Numbered from the stretch's first letter, positions 1-6,165 are shown. The stretch: 7,449 nt of DNA from Calditrichia bacterium (GCA_026991005.1 JALXCH010000152.1:1-7449), one strand, 5' to 3'. The notes: generated by a model from the sequence alone, not told the origin. Made by a program: numbers and translations.

Positions 1-2508
1 GCCAATACTCCCTACATCAACACCATCCCGGTAGAAGAACAGCCCCCTTTCCCCGGCAGCCGGGAAATTGAGCGGCGCATCAAGAGCATCATTCGCTGGA
101 ACGCCATGGCGATGGTGGTACGGGCTAACCGGGAAGAGAGCGGCATTGGTGGGCATATTTCCACTTACGCATCAGCAGCCACCCTTTACGAAGTGGGCTT
201 CAACCACTTCTTCCGGGCACCTTCGGAAAATTTTTCCGGCGATCTGGTGTACTTTCAGGGGCACGCCTCTCCGGGAATTTATGCCCGCGCTTTTCTGGAA
301 GGGCGGCTTTCGGTGGAACACCTCAAAAATTTCCGTCACGAAATGCACGTGGGCGGCGGACTTCCTTCTTATCCCCATCCTTACCTTTTCCCAACCTTCT
401 GGCAGTTTGCCACGGTAAGCATGGGTCTGGGGCCTATCCAGGCGATTTATCAGGCCCGTTTTAAACGCTATCTGGAAGACCGGGGACTCATCCCCAGGGA
501 CGATGCTAAAATCTGGGCTTTCTTGGGAGATGGCGAAACAGACGAACCGGAAACCCTGGGGGCAATTGCTCTGGCTGCCCGGGAGAAGCTGGATAATCTG
601 ATTTTCGTCATCAATTGCAACCTGCAGCGGCTGGATGGCCCGGTGCGGGGGAATGGGAAAATTATTCAGGAGCTGGAAACCGTCTTCCGCGGAGCGGGCT
701 GGAACGTGATTAAAGTCATCTGGGGCAGCGACTGGGACCGCCTTCTCAAGGAAGATCAATCCGGTTTGCTGGTAAAACGCATGGGAGAAGTGGTGGATGG
801 AGAATATCAGAACTACGCCGTGAAAGGTGGCGCGTACATCCGAAAACACTTCTTCGGTAAATACCCGGAACTGCTGGAACTGGTAAAAAACATGTCCGAT
901 GAGCAACTGGAAAAGCTACGGCTGGGAGGACATGATCCGGAAAAAGTGTACGCCGCGTACCATGCGGCAGTGAATCACAAAGGTGCACCAACGGTTATCC
1001 TGGCGCGCACGGTTAAAGGTTATGGAATGGGGGAAGCCGGAGAGGGAAAAAATATCACCCACCAGCAAAAGAAATTGAACGAGCAGGAATTACGCGAATT
1101 CCGCACCCGCTTCGGGATTCCCATTTCGGACCAGGAGATAGACACCATCCCGTTCTACAAACCGCCCGAAGACAGTCCGGAAATGAAGTACCTCCGGGAA
1201 CGGCGGAAGCAACTGGGTGGTTACCTCCCCACACGCCGGGTAAAATCCGAGCCGCTTACTCCGCCTTCCCGGGAGCTGTTTCAGGAATTTCTGGAAGGCA
1301 CCAACGGTCGGGAAGTATCGACTACCATGGCGTTTGTGCGCATGCTTAACAAATTGCTCCGGGACAAAAATCTGGGGAAATTGGTGGTTCCCATCGTTCC
1401 CGACGAAGCCCGCACTTTTGGAATGGAAGCACTTTTCCGGCAGGTGGGCATTTATTCCCATACGGGACAACTCTACGAACCCGTCGATAAAGACAGTTTG
1501 CTATATTACAAAGAGGCTCAGAATGGCCAGATTCTGGAAGAAGGAATTACCGAGGCTGGCGCCATGTCCTCTTTTATTGCCGCAGGTACGGCTTATTCCA
1601 ATTACGGGGTGAACACCATTCCTTTTTTCATTTTCTATTCCATGTTTGGATTGCAGCGGGTGGGAGATCTGGCCTGGGCTGCGGCGGATATGCAGGTTCG
1701 GGGATTTTTAATGGGCGGAACCGCGGGACGCACTACACTGGCAGGCGAGGGATTGCAGCATCAGGACGGGCATAGCCACCTGCTGGCGATGACCATTCCT
1801 ACACTCAAAGCCTACGACCCTGCCTTCGCCTACGAAACCGCTGTCATCATCCGGGATGGAATCCGACGCATGTATCAGGAACAGGAACGGATTTTTTACT
1901 ACATCACCCTGTACAACGAAAATTACGCCCAGCCTCCCATGCCCGAAGGCGTGGAAGAAGGCATTTTAAAAGGATTGTACCTGTTCCGTGCCACCACACA
2001 CAAAAAGGGCAAACTCCAGGCACAGCTGTTAGCCAGCGGGCCCACCGTTAACCTGGCACTTGAAGCTCAGAAAATTCTGGAAGAAAAATACAACGTTGCC
2101 ACCAGCGTGTGGAGTGTAACCAGTTACAAAGAACTGCACGATGATGCGATACAGGTGGAACGCTGGAACATGTTGCATCCCGGCGCCCGGCCCAAAACAC
2201 CGTATCTTACCCGCACGTTGCACAAAGCAAAAGGAGTGTTTGTGGCGGTAAGCGACTACATTCGAGCGATTCCGGATATGGTGGCACGCTGGATACCCGG
2301 CCCTTACTTCACACTGGGGACGGATGGATTTGGTCGCAGTGATGGTCGCAGGCATTTACGGGATTTCTTCGAAATTGATGAGCGCTATATCACCCTGGCG
2401 ACGCTTCAGGCACTGGCTCGCAAAGGCGACTTACCCTTCCAGACGGTACACGACGCCCTGCGCGACCTGAAAATCAATCCTGAAAAGAAAAATCCTTTTC
2501 TGGATTAA
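1..2508 (+). CDS. aceE: Pyruvate dehydrogenase E1 component, homodimeric type (5' end outside window)
   Basis: This thiamine-diphosphate enzyme decarboxylates pyruvate and reductively acetylates the lipoyl group of E2 in the cytoplasmic pyruvate dehydrogenase complex. The reading frame is open from base 1; 835 codons are visible, ending in TAA. Comparison with remembered E. coli AceE (887 residues) puts the first codon near residue 55, so about 54 codons are missing. The TPP/Mg motif is clear: GDGE at codons 176-179 and NCN at 205-207, followed by LQRLDGP. Residues matching E. coli His106, His142, His407, Glu571 and His640 are at codons 52, 88, 354, 518 and 587. The mobile active-site loop (GEGKNITHQ) and the C-terminal GTDGFGRSD motif are intact. 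The internal ATG at base 106 is not the start, because conserved sequence (YINTIPVEEQ) precedes it. aceF follows after 63 bp, so this is probably one operon. No frameshift or missing catalytic residue was seen. Confidence in the family is very high. Confidence 0.98.
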   Translation, partial: ANTPYINTIPVEEQPPFPGSREIERRIKSIIRWNAMAMVVRANREESGIGGHISTYASAATLYEVGFNHFFRAPSENFSGDLVYFQGHASPGIYARAFLEGRLSVEHLKNFRHEMHVGGGLPSYPHPYLFPTFWQFATVSMGLGPIQAIYQARFKRYLEDRGLIPRDDAKIWAFLGDGETDEPETLGAIALAAREKLDNLIFVINCNLQRLDGPVRGNGKIIQELETVFRGAGWNVIKVIWGSDWDRLLKEDQSGLLVKRMGEVVDGEYQNYAVKGGAYIRKHFFGKYPELLELVKNMSDEQLEKLRLGGHDPEKVYAAYHAAVNHKGAPTVILARTVKGYGMGEAGEGKNITHQQKKLNEQELREFRTRFGIPISDQEIDTIPFYKPPEDSPEMKYLRERRKQLGGYLPTRRVKSEPLTPPSRELFQEFLEGTNGREVSTTMAFVRMLNKLLRDKNLGKLVVPIVPDEARTFGMEALFRQVGIYSHTGQLYEPVDKDSLLYYKEAQNGQILEEGITEAGAMSSFIAAGTAYSNYGVNTIPFFIFYSMFGLQRVGDLAWAAADMQVRGFLMGGTAGRTTLAGEGLQHQDGHSHLLAMTIPTLKAYDPAFAYETAVIIRDGIRRMYQEQERIFYYITLYNENYAQPPMPEGVEEGILKGLYLFRATTHKKGKLQAQLLASGPTVNLALEAQKILEEKYNVATSVWSVTSYKELHDDAIQVERWNMLHPGARPKTPYLTRTLHKAKGVFVAVSDYIRAIPDMVARWIPGPYFTLGTDGFGRSDGRRHLRDFFEIDERYITLATLQALARKGDLPFQTVHDALRDLKINPEKKNPFLD

Positions 2509-2571
2509 CAAGCGTTCCTTCAAAGGAAAACGGAAAATAAATGAACTAAAATCTGGAATGAGGGAAAAATC

Positions 2572-3906
2572 ATGGCTATAGAAATAAAAATACCGGAAGT
2601 TGGTGAAAATATTGAGAAAGGCACCGTTGCCCGAATCCTGGTTGCTCCCGGGGACAGTGTTCAGGAAGGCGACACGTTGCTGGAGCTGGAAACCGACAAA
2701 GCAGTGGTGGAAATCCCCGTGGAACAGGCGGGTGTGGTGGAAAAGGTTCTGGTTTCTGAGGGAGAAGAAGTTCACATTGGACAAACCATCATACTGCTGA
2801 ATGCCGCCGAGGAAACCGGGGAGGCAACAGCACCGGAGGTAGCAGAAGAACCTGCTTCTGAAGCGACAGAAACAGATAAACTCGAAGAAGTGCCTCCCTT
2901 GCCATCAGAGGCAGAAGAGAAACCTCAACCACCTCAGAGTACTGCTCCACCGCCCGTTGCAGAAGCTGCACCTGTGCCACCTTCCGTTTCCCCTGCGGCA
3001 GGTCGTCCGCTGGTCCCGGCTGCACCTTCGGTACGACGCTTTGCCCGGGAAATCGGAATCGACATTACCAGCGTGCCTGGCAGCGGCCCCGGCGGTCGCA
3101 TCTCCATTGAAGATGTCAAACGATATGCTAAAGAGCTCAATCAAAAGCGCACCACCGGTGCCATAACTCAGGCACCCCAACCGTTACCGGATTTTAGCAA
3201 GTGGGGTGCAGTGGAGCGGAAACCCATGAACAACGTTCGGAGAATCACTGCCGAACGACTCAGCTACGCCTGGAACACCATTCCCCATGTAACCAACTTC
3301 GATAAAGCGAATATTACCCGACCGGAACAATTGCGAAAACAATATGCCTCCCGTGTGGACGCGGCAGGTGGGAAGCTCACAGTAACTGCCATTCTACTGA
3401 AAATTACTGCCGCAGCACTCAAGAAATTCCCCCAATTTAACGCCAGCATCGACATGGAAAACCAGGAGATTATTTACAAACAGTACATCAACATTGGGGT
3501 AGCGGTGGATACCCCCAGCGGATTGCTGGTTCCGGTGGTGAAACAGGTGGATAAGAAGAATCTGATTGAACTCTCGGTGGAATTAACCACCCTGGCTCAG
3601 AAAGCACGGGAACGGAAACTTACTCCGGACGACATGCAGGGCGGCAATTTCAGCATTTCCAACTTAGGGGGAATTGGGGGTACCGGTTTCACTCCCATTG
3701 TAAATCCACCGGAGGTCGCCATACTGGGCATCTCCCGCGCCTCCATTGAACCCCTCTGGGAGGATGGAGAATTTAAACCGGCTCTGATGCTGCCGCTTTC
3801 TCTCTCTTACGACCATCGGCTTATCGATGGAGCCGATGCAGCCCGTTTCCTGCGCTGGATTGTCCAGGCGCTGGAAGAACCCTTCTTGCTCTCGCTGGAA
3901 GGTTAA
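2572..3906 (+). CDS. aceF: Dihydrolipoamide acetyltransferase (pyruvate dehydrogenase E2), one lipoyl domain
   Basis: This is the core protein of the pyruvate dehydrogenase complex: its swinging lipoyl arm takes acetyl groups from E1 and transfers them to CoA. The 444 residues split into a lipoyl domain (about 1-76, lipoyl-lysine Lys43 in ETDKAVVEI), a Pro/Glu/Ala-rich linker (about 78-147), a peripheral-subunit-binding domain (about 150-187, SVRRFAREIGID and GPGGRI), a second short linker, and the catalytic domain (about 215-444). The catalytic motif DHRLIDG is present with His415 and Asp419, and the NFSISNLGGIGG motif is intact. The catalytic domain resembles E. coli AceF (IPHVTNFDKANIT). 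It has one lipoyl domain, whereas E. coli AceF has three, which explains the shorter length. The start is supported by TGAGGG at 2559-2564, seven bases before the ATG. A 2-oxoglutarate dehydrogenase E2 is unlikely, because the gene sits between aceE and lpd. Confidence 0.97.
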   Translation: MAIEIKIPEVGENIEKGTVARILVAPGDSVQEGDTLLELETDKAVVEIPVEQAGVVEKVLVSEGEEVHIGQTIILLNAAEETGEATAPEVAEEPASEATETDKLEEVPPLPSEAEEKPQPPQSTAPPPVAEAAPVPPSVSPAAGRPLVPAAPSVRRFAREIGIDITSVPGSGPGGRISIEDVKRYAKELNQKRTTGAITQAPQPLPDFSKWGAVERKPMNNVRRITAERLSYAWNTIPHVTNFDKANITRPEQLRKQYASRVDAAGGKLTVTAILLKITAAALKKFPQFNASIDMENQEIIYKQYINIGVAVDTPSGLLVPVVKQVDKKNLIELSVELTTLAQKARERKLTPDDMQGGNFSISNLGGIGGTGFTPIVNPPEVAILGISRASIEPLWEDGEFKPALMLPLSLSYDHRLIDGADAARFLRWIVQALEEPFLLSLEG

Positions 3907-3965
3907 TCCCGTTTGACGAGGAAACAAAAACGCCATGTTCACAAATTCAACAACTGGAGAATCCC

Positions 3966-5384
3966 ATGAATGAGCATACACAATTAGTGGTAATTGGCGG
4001 CGGCCCGGGGGGCTACGCTGCCGCTTTTCTGGCCGCAGACCTGGGGATGAAGGTAACCCTGGTAAATCCTGAGCCCAACCCCGGAGGAGTTTGTCTGTAT
4101 CGGGGATGCATCCCTTCCAAAGCACTTCTCCATGTGGTGAAATTAATTTCGGAGACCCGCCAGGCAGAAAAATGGGGAGTGCAATTCGGAGAACCCCGCA
4201 TCGACCTCCCAAAGTTGCGTGCCTGGAAAGAGGATGTGGTGCAAAAACTCACCGGCGGATTGGGCATGTTAACTCGCCAGAGAAAAATCACCTACCTTCA
4301 GGGATATACCCGCTTCCTGGATGCCCATCGCTTAGCTGTGGATTTAACGAACGGCAACAAGAAGGAACTTACTTTCGATTACGCCATCATTGCGACGGGT
4401 TCGCAGCCCGCCTGGATTCCGGGATTTCCACCACCGGATGAGCGAATCATGGATTCTACGGCTGCGCTGGAGTTAAAGGACATCCCGGAAAAGCTGCTGG
4501 TGGTTGGCGGCGGTTATATTGGTCTGGAATTGGGAAGTGTGTACGCGGCGCTGGGAAGTCGGGTGACTGTGGTGGAGATGTTGCCGGGACTGCTTCCGGG
4601 AGCCGACCGGGATCTGGTGCGCTATCTGGAAAAACAGCTCCAGCGCACGTTTGAAGCCATTCTTCTGAACACCCGGGTTGTGCAATTGAAAAGCACTGGC
4701 AATTCGGTACAAGTGAAGCTGGAAGGTGAAAAGGTCACGGAAAAAGAGCAGGTTTTTGACCGCGTGCTGATTTCGGTGGGGCGGAAGCCCAACTCCCGGG
4801 GTTTTGGTCTGGAGAATACCCGGATTTCGGTTAACGAGAAAGGATTCATCGAAACTGATATCCAGCGACGAACGGCGGAGCCGCACATTTTTGCCATCGG
4901 TGATGTGGCGGGTGAACCGATGCTGGCTCACAAAGCCTCTGCCGAAGGCCGGGTGGCAGTGGAGGCTATTGCCGGTAAGAAGGCTGCGTTTGAACCCGCC
5001 GCCATTCCTGCCGTGGTGTTTACCGACCCGGAACTGGCCTGGGCGGGATTAACGGAGACACAGGCCCGGAAGGAGGGAATTCCCGTGGAAGTGACTCGTT
5101 TCCCCTGGGCTGCCTCTGGCCGGGCGCTTACCCTGGACCAACCGGAAGGTTTAACCAAATTGATTATAGATTCCCGGAACGAACGTATTGTAGGAGTGGG
5201 AATAGTCGGGAGTGGCGCCGGGGAATTAATTTCCGAAGGGGCACTGGCCATTGAAATGGCTTCCCTGGCCAGCGATTTAAAATGGACGATTCACCCCCAC
5301 CCCACCCTCTCCGAAACATTGATGGAAGCAGCGGAGATGTTTTTTGGACAGAGTACCCATGTGTTTCGTCCGAAACGGAAATAA
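3966..5384 (+). CDS. lpd: Dihydrolipoamide dehydrogenase (E3)
   Basis: This FAD-dependent enzyme reoxidises the dihydrolipoyl group of E2 and reduces NAD+; it may also serve other 2-oxo acid dehydrogenases or the glycine cleavage system. The 472 residues are full length for the family. Visible motifs in order are: FAD dinucleotide-binding GGGPGG at 11-16; redox disulfide Cys43/Cys48 in GGVCLYRGCIPSK; NAD-binding GGGYIGLELG at 181-190; the second FAD motif AIGDVAGEPMLAHK; and the C-terminal HPHPTLSE, with the catalytic His445/Glu450 pair donated to the partner subunit. The residue closing the second beta strand of the FAD fold is Asn34 (LVNPEP), where E. coli Lpd has Glu. GGAGA at 3956-3960 lies five bases before the ATG. 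The gene follows aceF by 59 bp and ends the operon. No clear terminator follows at once. Confidence 0.97.
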   Translation: MNEHTQLVVIGGGPGGYAAAFLAADLGMKVTLVNPEPNPGGVCLYRGCIPSKALLHVVKLISETRQAEKWGVQFGEPRIDLPKLRAWKEDVVQKLTGGLGMLTRQRKITYLQGYTRFLDAHRLAVDLTNGNKKELTFDYAIIATGSQPAWIPGFPPPDERIMDSTAALELKDIPEKLLVVGGGYIGLELGSVYAALGSRVTVVEMLPGLLPGADRDLVRYLEKQLQRTFEAILLNTRVVQLKSTGNSVQVKLEGEKVTEKEQVFDRVLISVGRKPNSRGFGLENTRISVNEKGFIETDIQRRTAEPHIFAIGDVAGEPMLAHKASAEGRVAVEAIAGKKAAFEPAAIPAVVFTDPELAWAGLTETQARKEGIPVEVTRFPWAASGRALTLDQPEGLTKLIIDSRNERIVGVGIVGSGAGELISEGALAIEMASLASDLKWTIHPHPTLSETLMEAAEMFFGQSTHVFRPKRK

Positions 5385-5441
5385 TTTTTGGGGTAAAATT
5401 TTTTAACTCATCCCGTCCCATCCGGGAGGAGGTTATTTTTG

Positions 5442-5480
5442 ATGGGATTCTATTTCCCACAAATAAAAGAGGTTGTGTGA
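5442..5480 (+). CDS. Possible 12-codon ORF with a perfect Shine-Dalgarno
   Basis: A consensus AGGAGGT at 5427-5433 lies nine bases before an ATG that opens the peptide MGFYFPQIKEVV, then TGA. It lies 58 bases after the lpd stop, on the same strand, so it could be translated from read-through operon mRNA. The first bases of the Shine-Dalgarno overlap the right arm of a 5-bp hairpin (TCCCG at 5411-5415 with CGGGA at 5423-5427), which could mask it partly. A second tiny frame (16 codons, 5483-5533) starts three bases after the stop. There is no homology evidence; the match may be chance in purine-rich sequence. Confidence 0.2.
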   Translation: MGFYFPQIKEVV

Positions 5481-5488
5481 AAATGCAA
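5469..5488 (+). repeat. Repeated AGG...TGTGAAAATGCAA module, copy 1
   Basis: This 20-base stretch matches 5726-5745 at 17 positions, including 13 identical bases in a row (5476-5488 and 5733-5745). The two copies flank the REP-like element in the same orientation. Each contains an AGG nine or ten bases before an ATG, so each looks like a translation start region, but the frames that follow have only 16 and 12 codons. Confidence 0.45.
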
Positions 5489-5576
5489 TGTCAATGGAAT
5501 ATTTATTCATTGTCAATTCAAAGTAAAATATAGCCCCGAGCTTCCAGCTCGGGGAACTTAAGGACCAAACTACAAA

Positions 5577-5607
5577 TTGGGCTTTAGCCCAAATTTAGGC
5601 TAAAGCC
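5577..5607. repeat. Inner hairpin with two alternative folds
   Basis: GGCTTTAGCC (5580-5589) is perfectly complementary to GGCTAAAGCC (5598-5607), a 10-bp stem with an 8-base loop. The left arm can instead fold locally, pairing TTGGGC (5577-5582) with GCCCAA (5587-5592) around a 4-base loop. The two folds exclude each other. It lies inside the REP-like element. Confidence 0.6.
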
Positions 5608-5611
5608 TGAC

Positions 5612-5653
5612 TTTGTGAGGGATTCAGAGATCTTTGTGAGGGATTCAGAGATC
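5612..5653. repeat. Two exact tandem copies of a 21-bp unit
   Basis: The unit begins TTTGTGAGGGATTC and ends AGAGATC. Copies lie at 5612-5632 and 5633-5653 with no mismatch. The last base of the second copy is the first base of the right-hand 20-bp palindrome, so the duplication abuts the structural end of the element. The exact identity suggests a recent duplication. Confidence 0.8.
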
Positions 5654-5725
5654 CACGAGCTTAAGCTCGTGGCTATAATAAAAAACAGTGCAAATGGATA
5701 TTATTTAATGATTTTCCTTGAATTT

Positions 5726-5745
5726 TAGGGTTTGTGAAAATGCAA
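5726..5745 (+). repeat. Repeated AGG...TGTGAAAATGCAA module, copy 2
   Basis: This is the second copy of the module at 5469-5488. AGGG at 5727-5730 precedes the ATG at 5740, which opens a 12-codon frame (MQRYKNIPVLLT) ending at TAA 5776-5778. It may be a relic of a duplicated gene start or a chance similarity in AT-rich DNA. Confidence 0.4.
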
Positions 5746-5769
5746 AGATACAAAAATATTCCTGTGTTG

Positions 5770-5798
5770 TTGACTTAATGATGGAATCATAGAGTCAA
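5770..5798. promoter_or_regulatory. Dyad-symmetric site TTGACT..ATGAT/ATCAT..AGTCAA
   Basis: The half-sites TTGACT-TA-ATGAT (5770-5782) and ATCAT-AG-AGTCAA (5786-5798) are inverted around a 3-base centre, with 11 of 13 positions symmetric. It could be an operator for a dimeric regulator or an RNA stem-loop. TTGACT also resembles a -35 box, but there is no good -10 at 16-18 bases. Confidence 0.35.
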
Positions 5799-5853
5799 TA
5801 GAAAAACTATAAATTAAGTAAGGAATAAAAATAATTCTACGTATTTTACTGTC

Positions 5854-5880
5854 GCAGTTTACATAAATATGTTAAACTGC
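5854..5880. promoter_or_regulatory. Long near-perfect inverted repeat in AT-rich DNA
   Basis: GCAGTTTACATA (5854-5865) is the inverse complement of TATGTTAAACTGC (5868-5880) apart from one extra T, leaving only AA at the centre. Such a 12-bp dyad with a minimal centre fits either a cruciform or protein-binding site, or a transcript hairpin. No T-tract follows, so it is not an intrinsic terminator. Confidence 0.4.
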
Positions 5881-5957
5881 AATATGCATGATATTGATTA
5901 AATATTCTTCTGATTTTAATTTTCAAACAGCCTCTAAAATTTGTGGGCTATTCGCAT

Positions 5958-5986
5958 ACCGTCCCTACCGGGACGGTCTTTTTTTT
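5958..5986 (+). terminator. Strong Rho-independent terminator, + strand
   Basis: ACCGTCCC (5958-5965) pairs perfectly with GGGACGGT (5970-5977) around the loop TACC, followed by C and eight T residues (5979-5986). The T-tract shows it works for + strand transcripts. It lies 573 bases after the lpd stop, so it either ends a long 3' UTR of the operon or ends a separate transcript from the AT-rich region before it. Confidence 0.85.
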
Positions 5987-6046
5987 GCCATCTGTATCTT
6001 CTATATCTCCTTTGTATTTCCCCTCGTCCACAGGACATGCACTATT

Positions 6047-6165
6047 CCCTATGCCCTATGCCCTATGCCCTATGCCCTATGCCCTATGCTCTATGCCCTA
6101 TCCCGAAGGGATCCGTTCGGATGCTTTATGCCCTATGCTCTATGCTCTATGCTCTATGCCCTACG
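6047..6165. repeat. Interrupted heptanucleotide repeat array (CCCTATG)
   Basis: Six exact CCCTATG units run from 6047 to 6088, followed by CTCTATG and a partial CCCTAT ending at 6101. A 19-base interruption follows. The array then resumes from 6121 with ATG, CTTTATG, CCCTATG, three CTCTATG units and CCCTACG, ending at 6165. Variants change mainly at the second base. Because seven is not a multiple of three and the repeat contains no stop in any + frame, all three frames stay open, which explains the spurious ORFs here. The array resembles in kind the heptamer STRR sequences known in cyanobacteria; this does not imply that taxon. Confidence 0.9.
6103..6120. repeat. Near-palindrome splitting the heptamer array
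   Basis: The 18-base sequence CCGAAGGGATCCGTTCGG equals its own reverse complement at 16 of 18 positions, centred on GGATCC. It can also fold as two small hairpins that share AT: ATCCC/GGGAT around GAA (6100-6112) and ATCCG/CGGAT around TT (6111-6122). It separates the two heptamer blocks and may be an insertion into an older continuous array. Confidence 0.6.

Larger units (their letters stand above)
5529..5677. repeat. REP/MITE-like element bounded by inverted hairpins
   Basis: The element is bounded by inverted copies of TATAGCCmCGAGCTT: 5529-5543 on the + strand and 5663-5677 on the - strand, matching at 14 of 15 bases. Each copy opens a hairpin. The left one pairs CCCCGAGCT (5534-5542) with AGCTCGGGG (5546-5554). 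The right one pairs CCACGAGCTT (5653-5662) with AAGCTCGTGG (5663-5672). The single C/A difference between copies is matched by a G/T change on the other arm, so both stems stay perfect. Between them lie another hairpin and a 21-bp tandem repeat. Paired inverted REPs of this kind form BIMEs and are usually mobilised by Y1 (RAYT-type) transposases; none is in the window. No clear target-site duplication was found. Confidence 0.65.

Noticed and set aside
106..108. ATG at 106 as the aceE start
   Set aside because: Conserved AceE sequence (YINTIPVEEQP, RRIKSIIRWNA) lies in frame before it, so the true start is outside the window.
172..906. Long - strand open frame opposite aceE
   Set aside because: It is a shadow of a strongly conserved coding region on the + strand, with no recognisable product.
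2515..2528. Small hairpin TTCCT/AGGAA after the aceE stop as attenuator or terminator
   Set aside because: A 5-bp A/T-rich stem without a T-tract is too weak, and aceF clearly belongs to the same operon.
5411..5440. Hairpin TCCCG/CGGGA after lpd as the operon terminator
   Set aside because: The stem has only 5 bp, and eight bases (GGAGGTTA) separate it from the short T-run at 5436-5440. The arm overlaps a Shine-Dalgarno-like sequence instead.
5529..5677. CRISPR array or complete insertion sequence
   Set aside because: There are no regularly spaced repeats with unique spacers and no transposase frame. The structure fits paired inverted hairpins of a non-autonomous element.
5524..5683. TAAAA on both sides of the REP-like element as a target-site duplication
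   Set aside because: The right copy is offset by one base from the element end, and short A-runs are frequent in this AT-rich DNA, so chance is likely.
5770..5813. Promoter with TTGACT (5770) and TATAAA (5808)
   Set aside because: The boxes are 32 bases apart, far beyond the usual 16-18, and TTGACT is better explained as one arm of a dyad.
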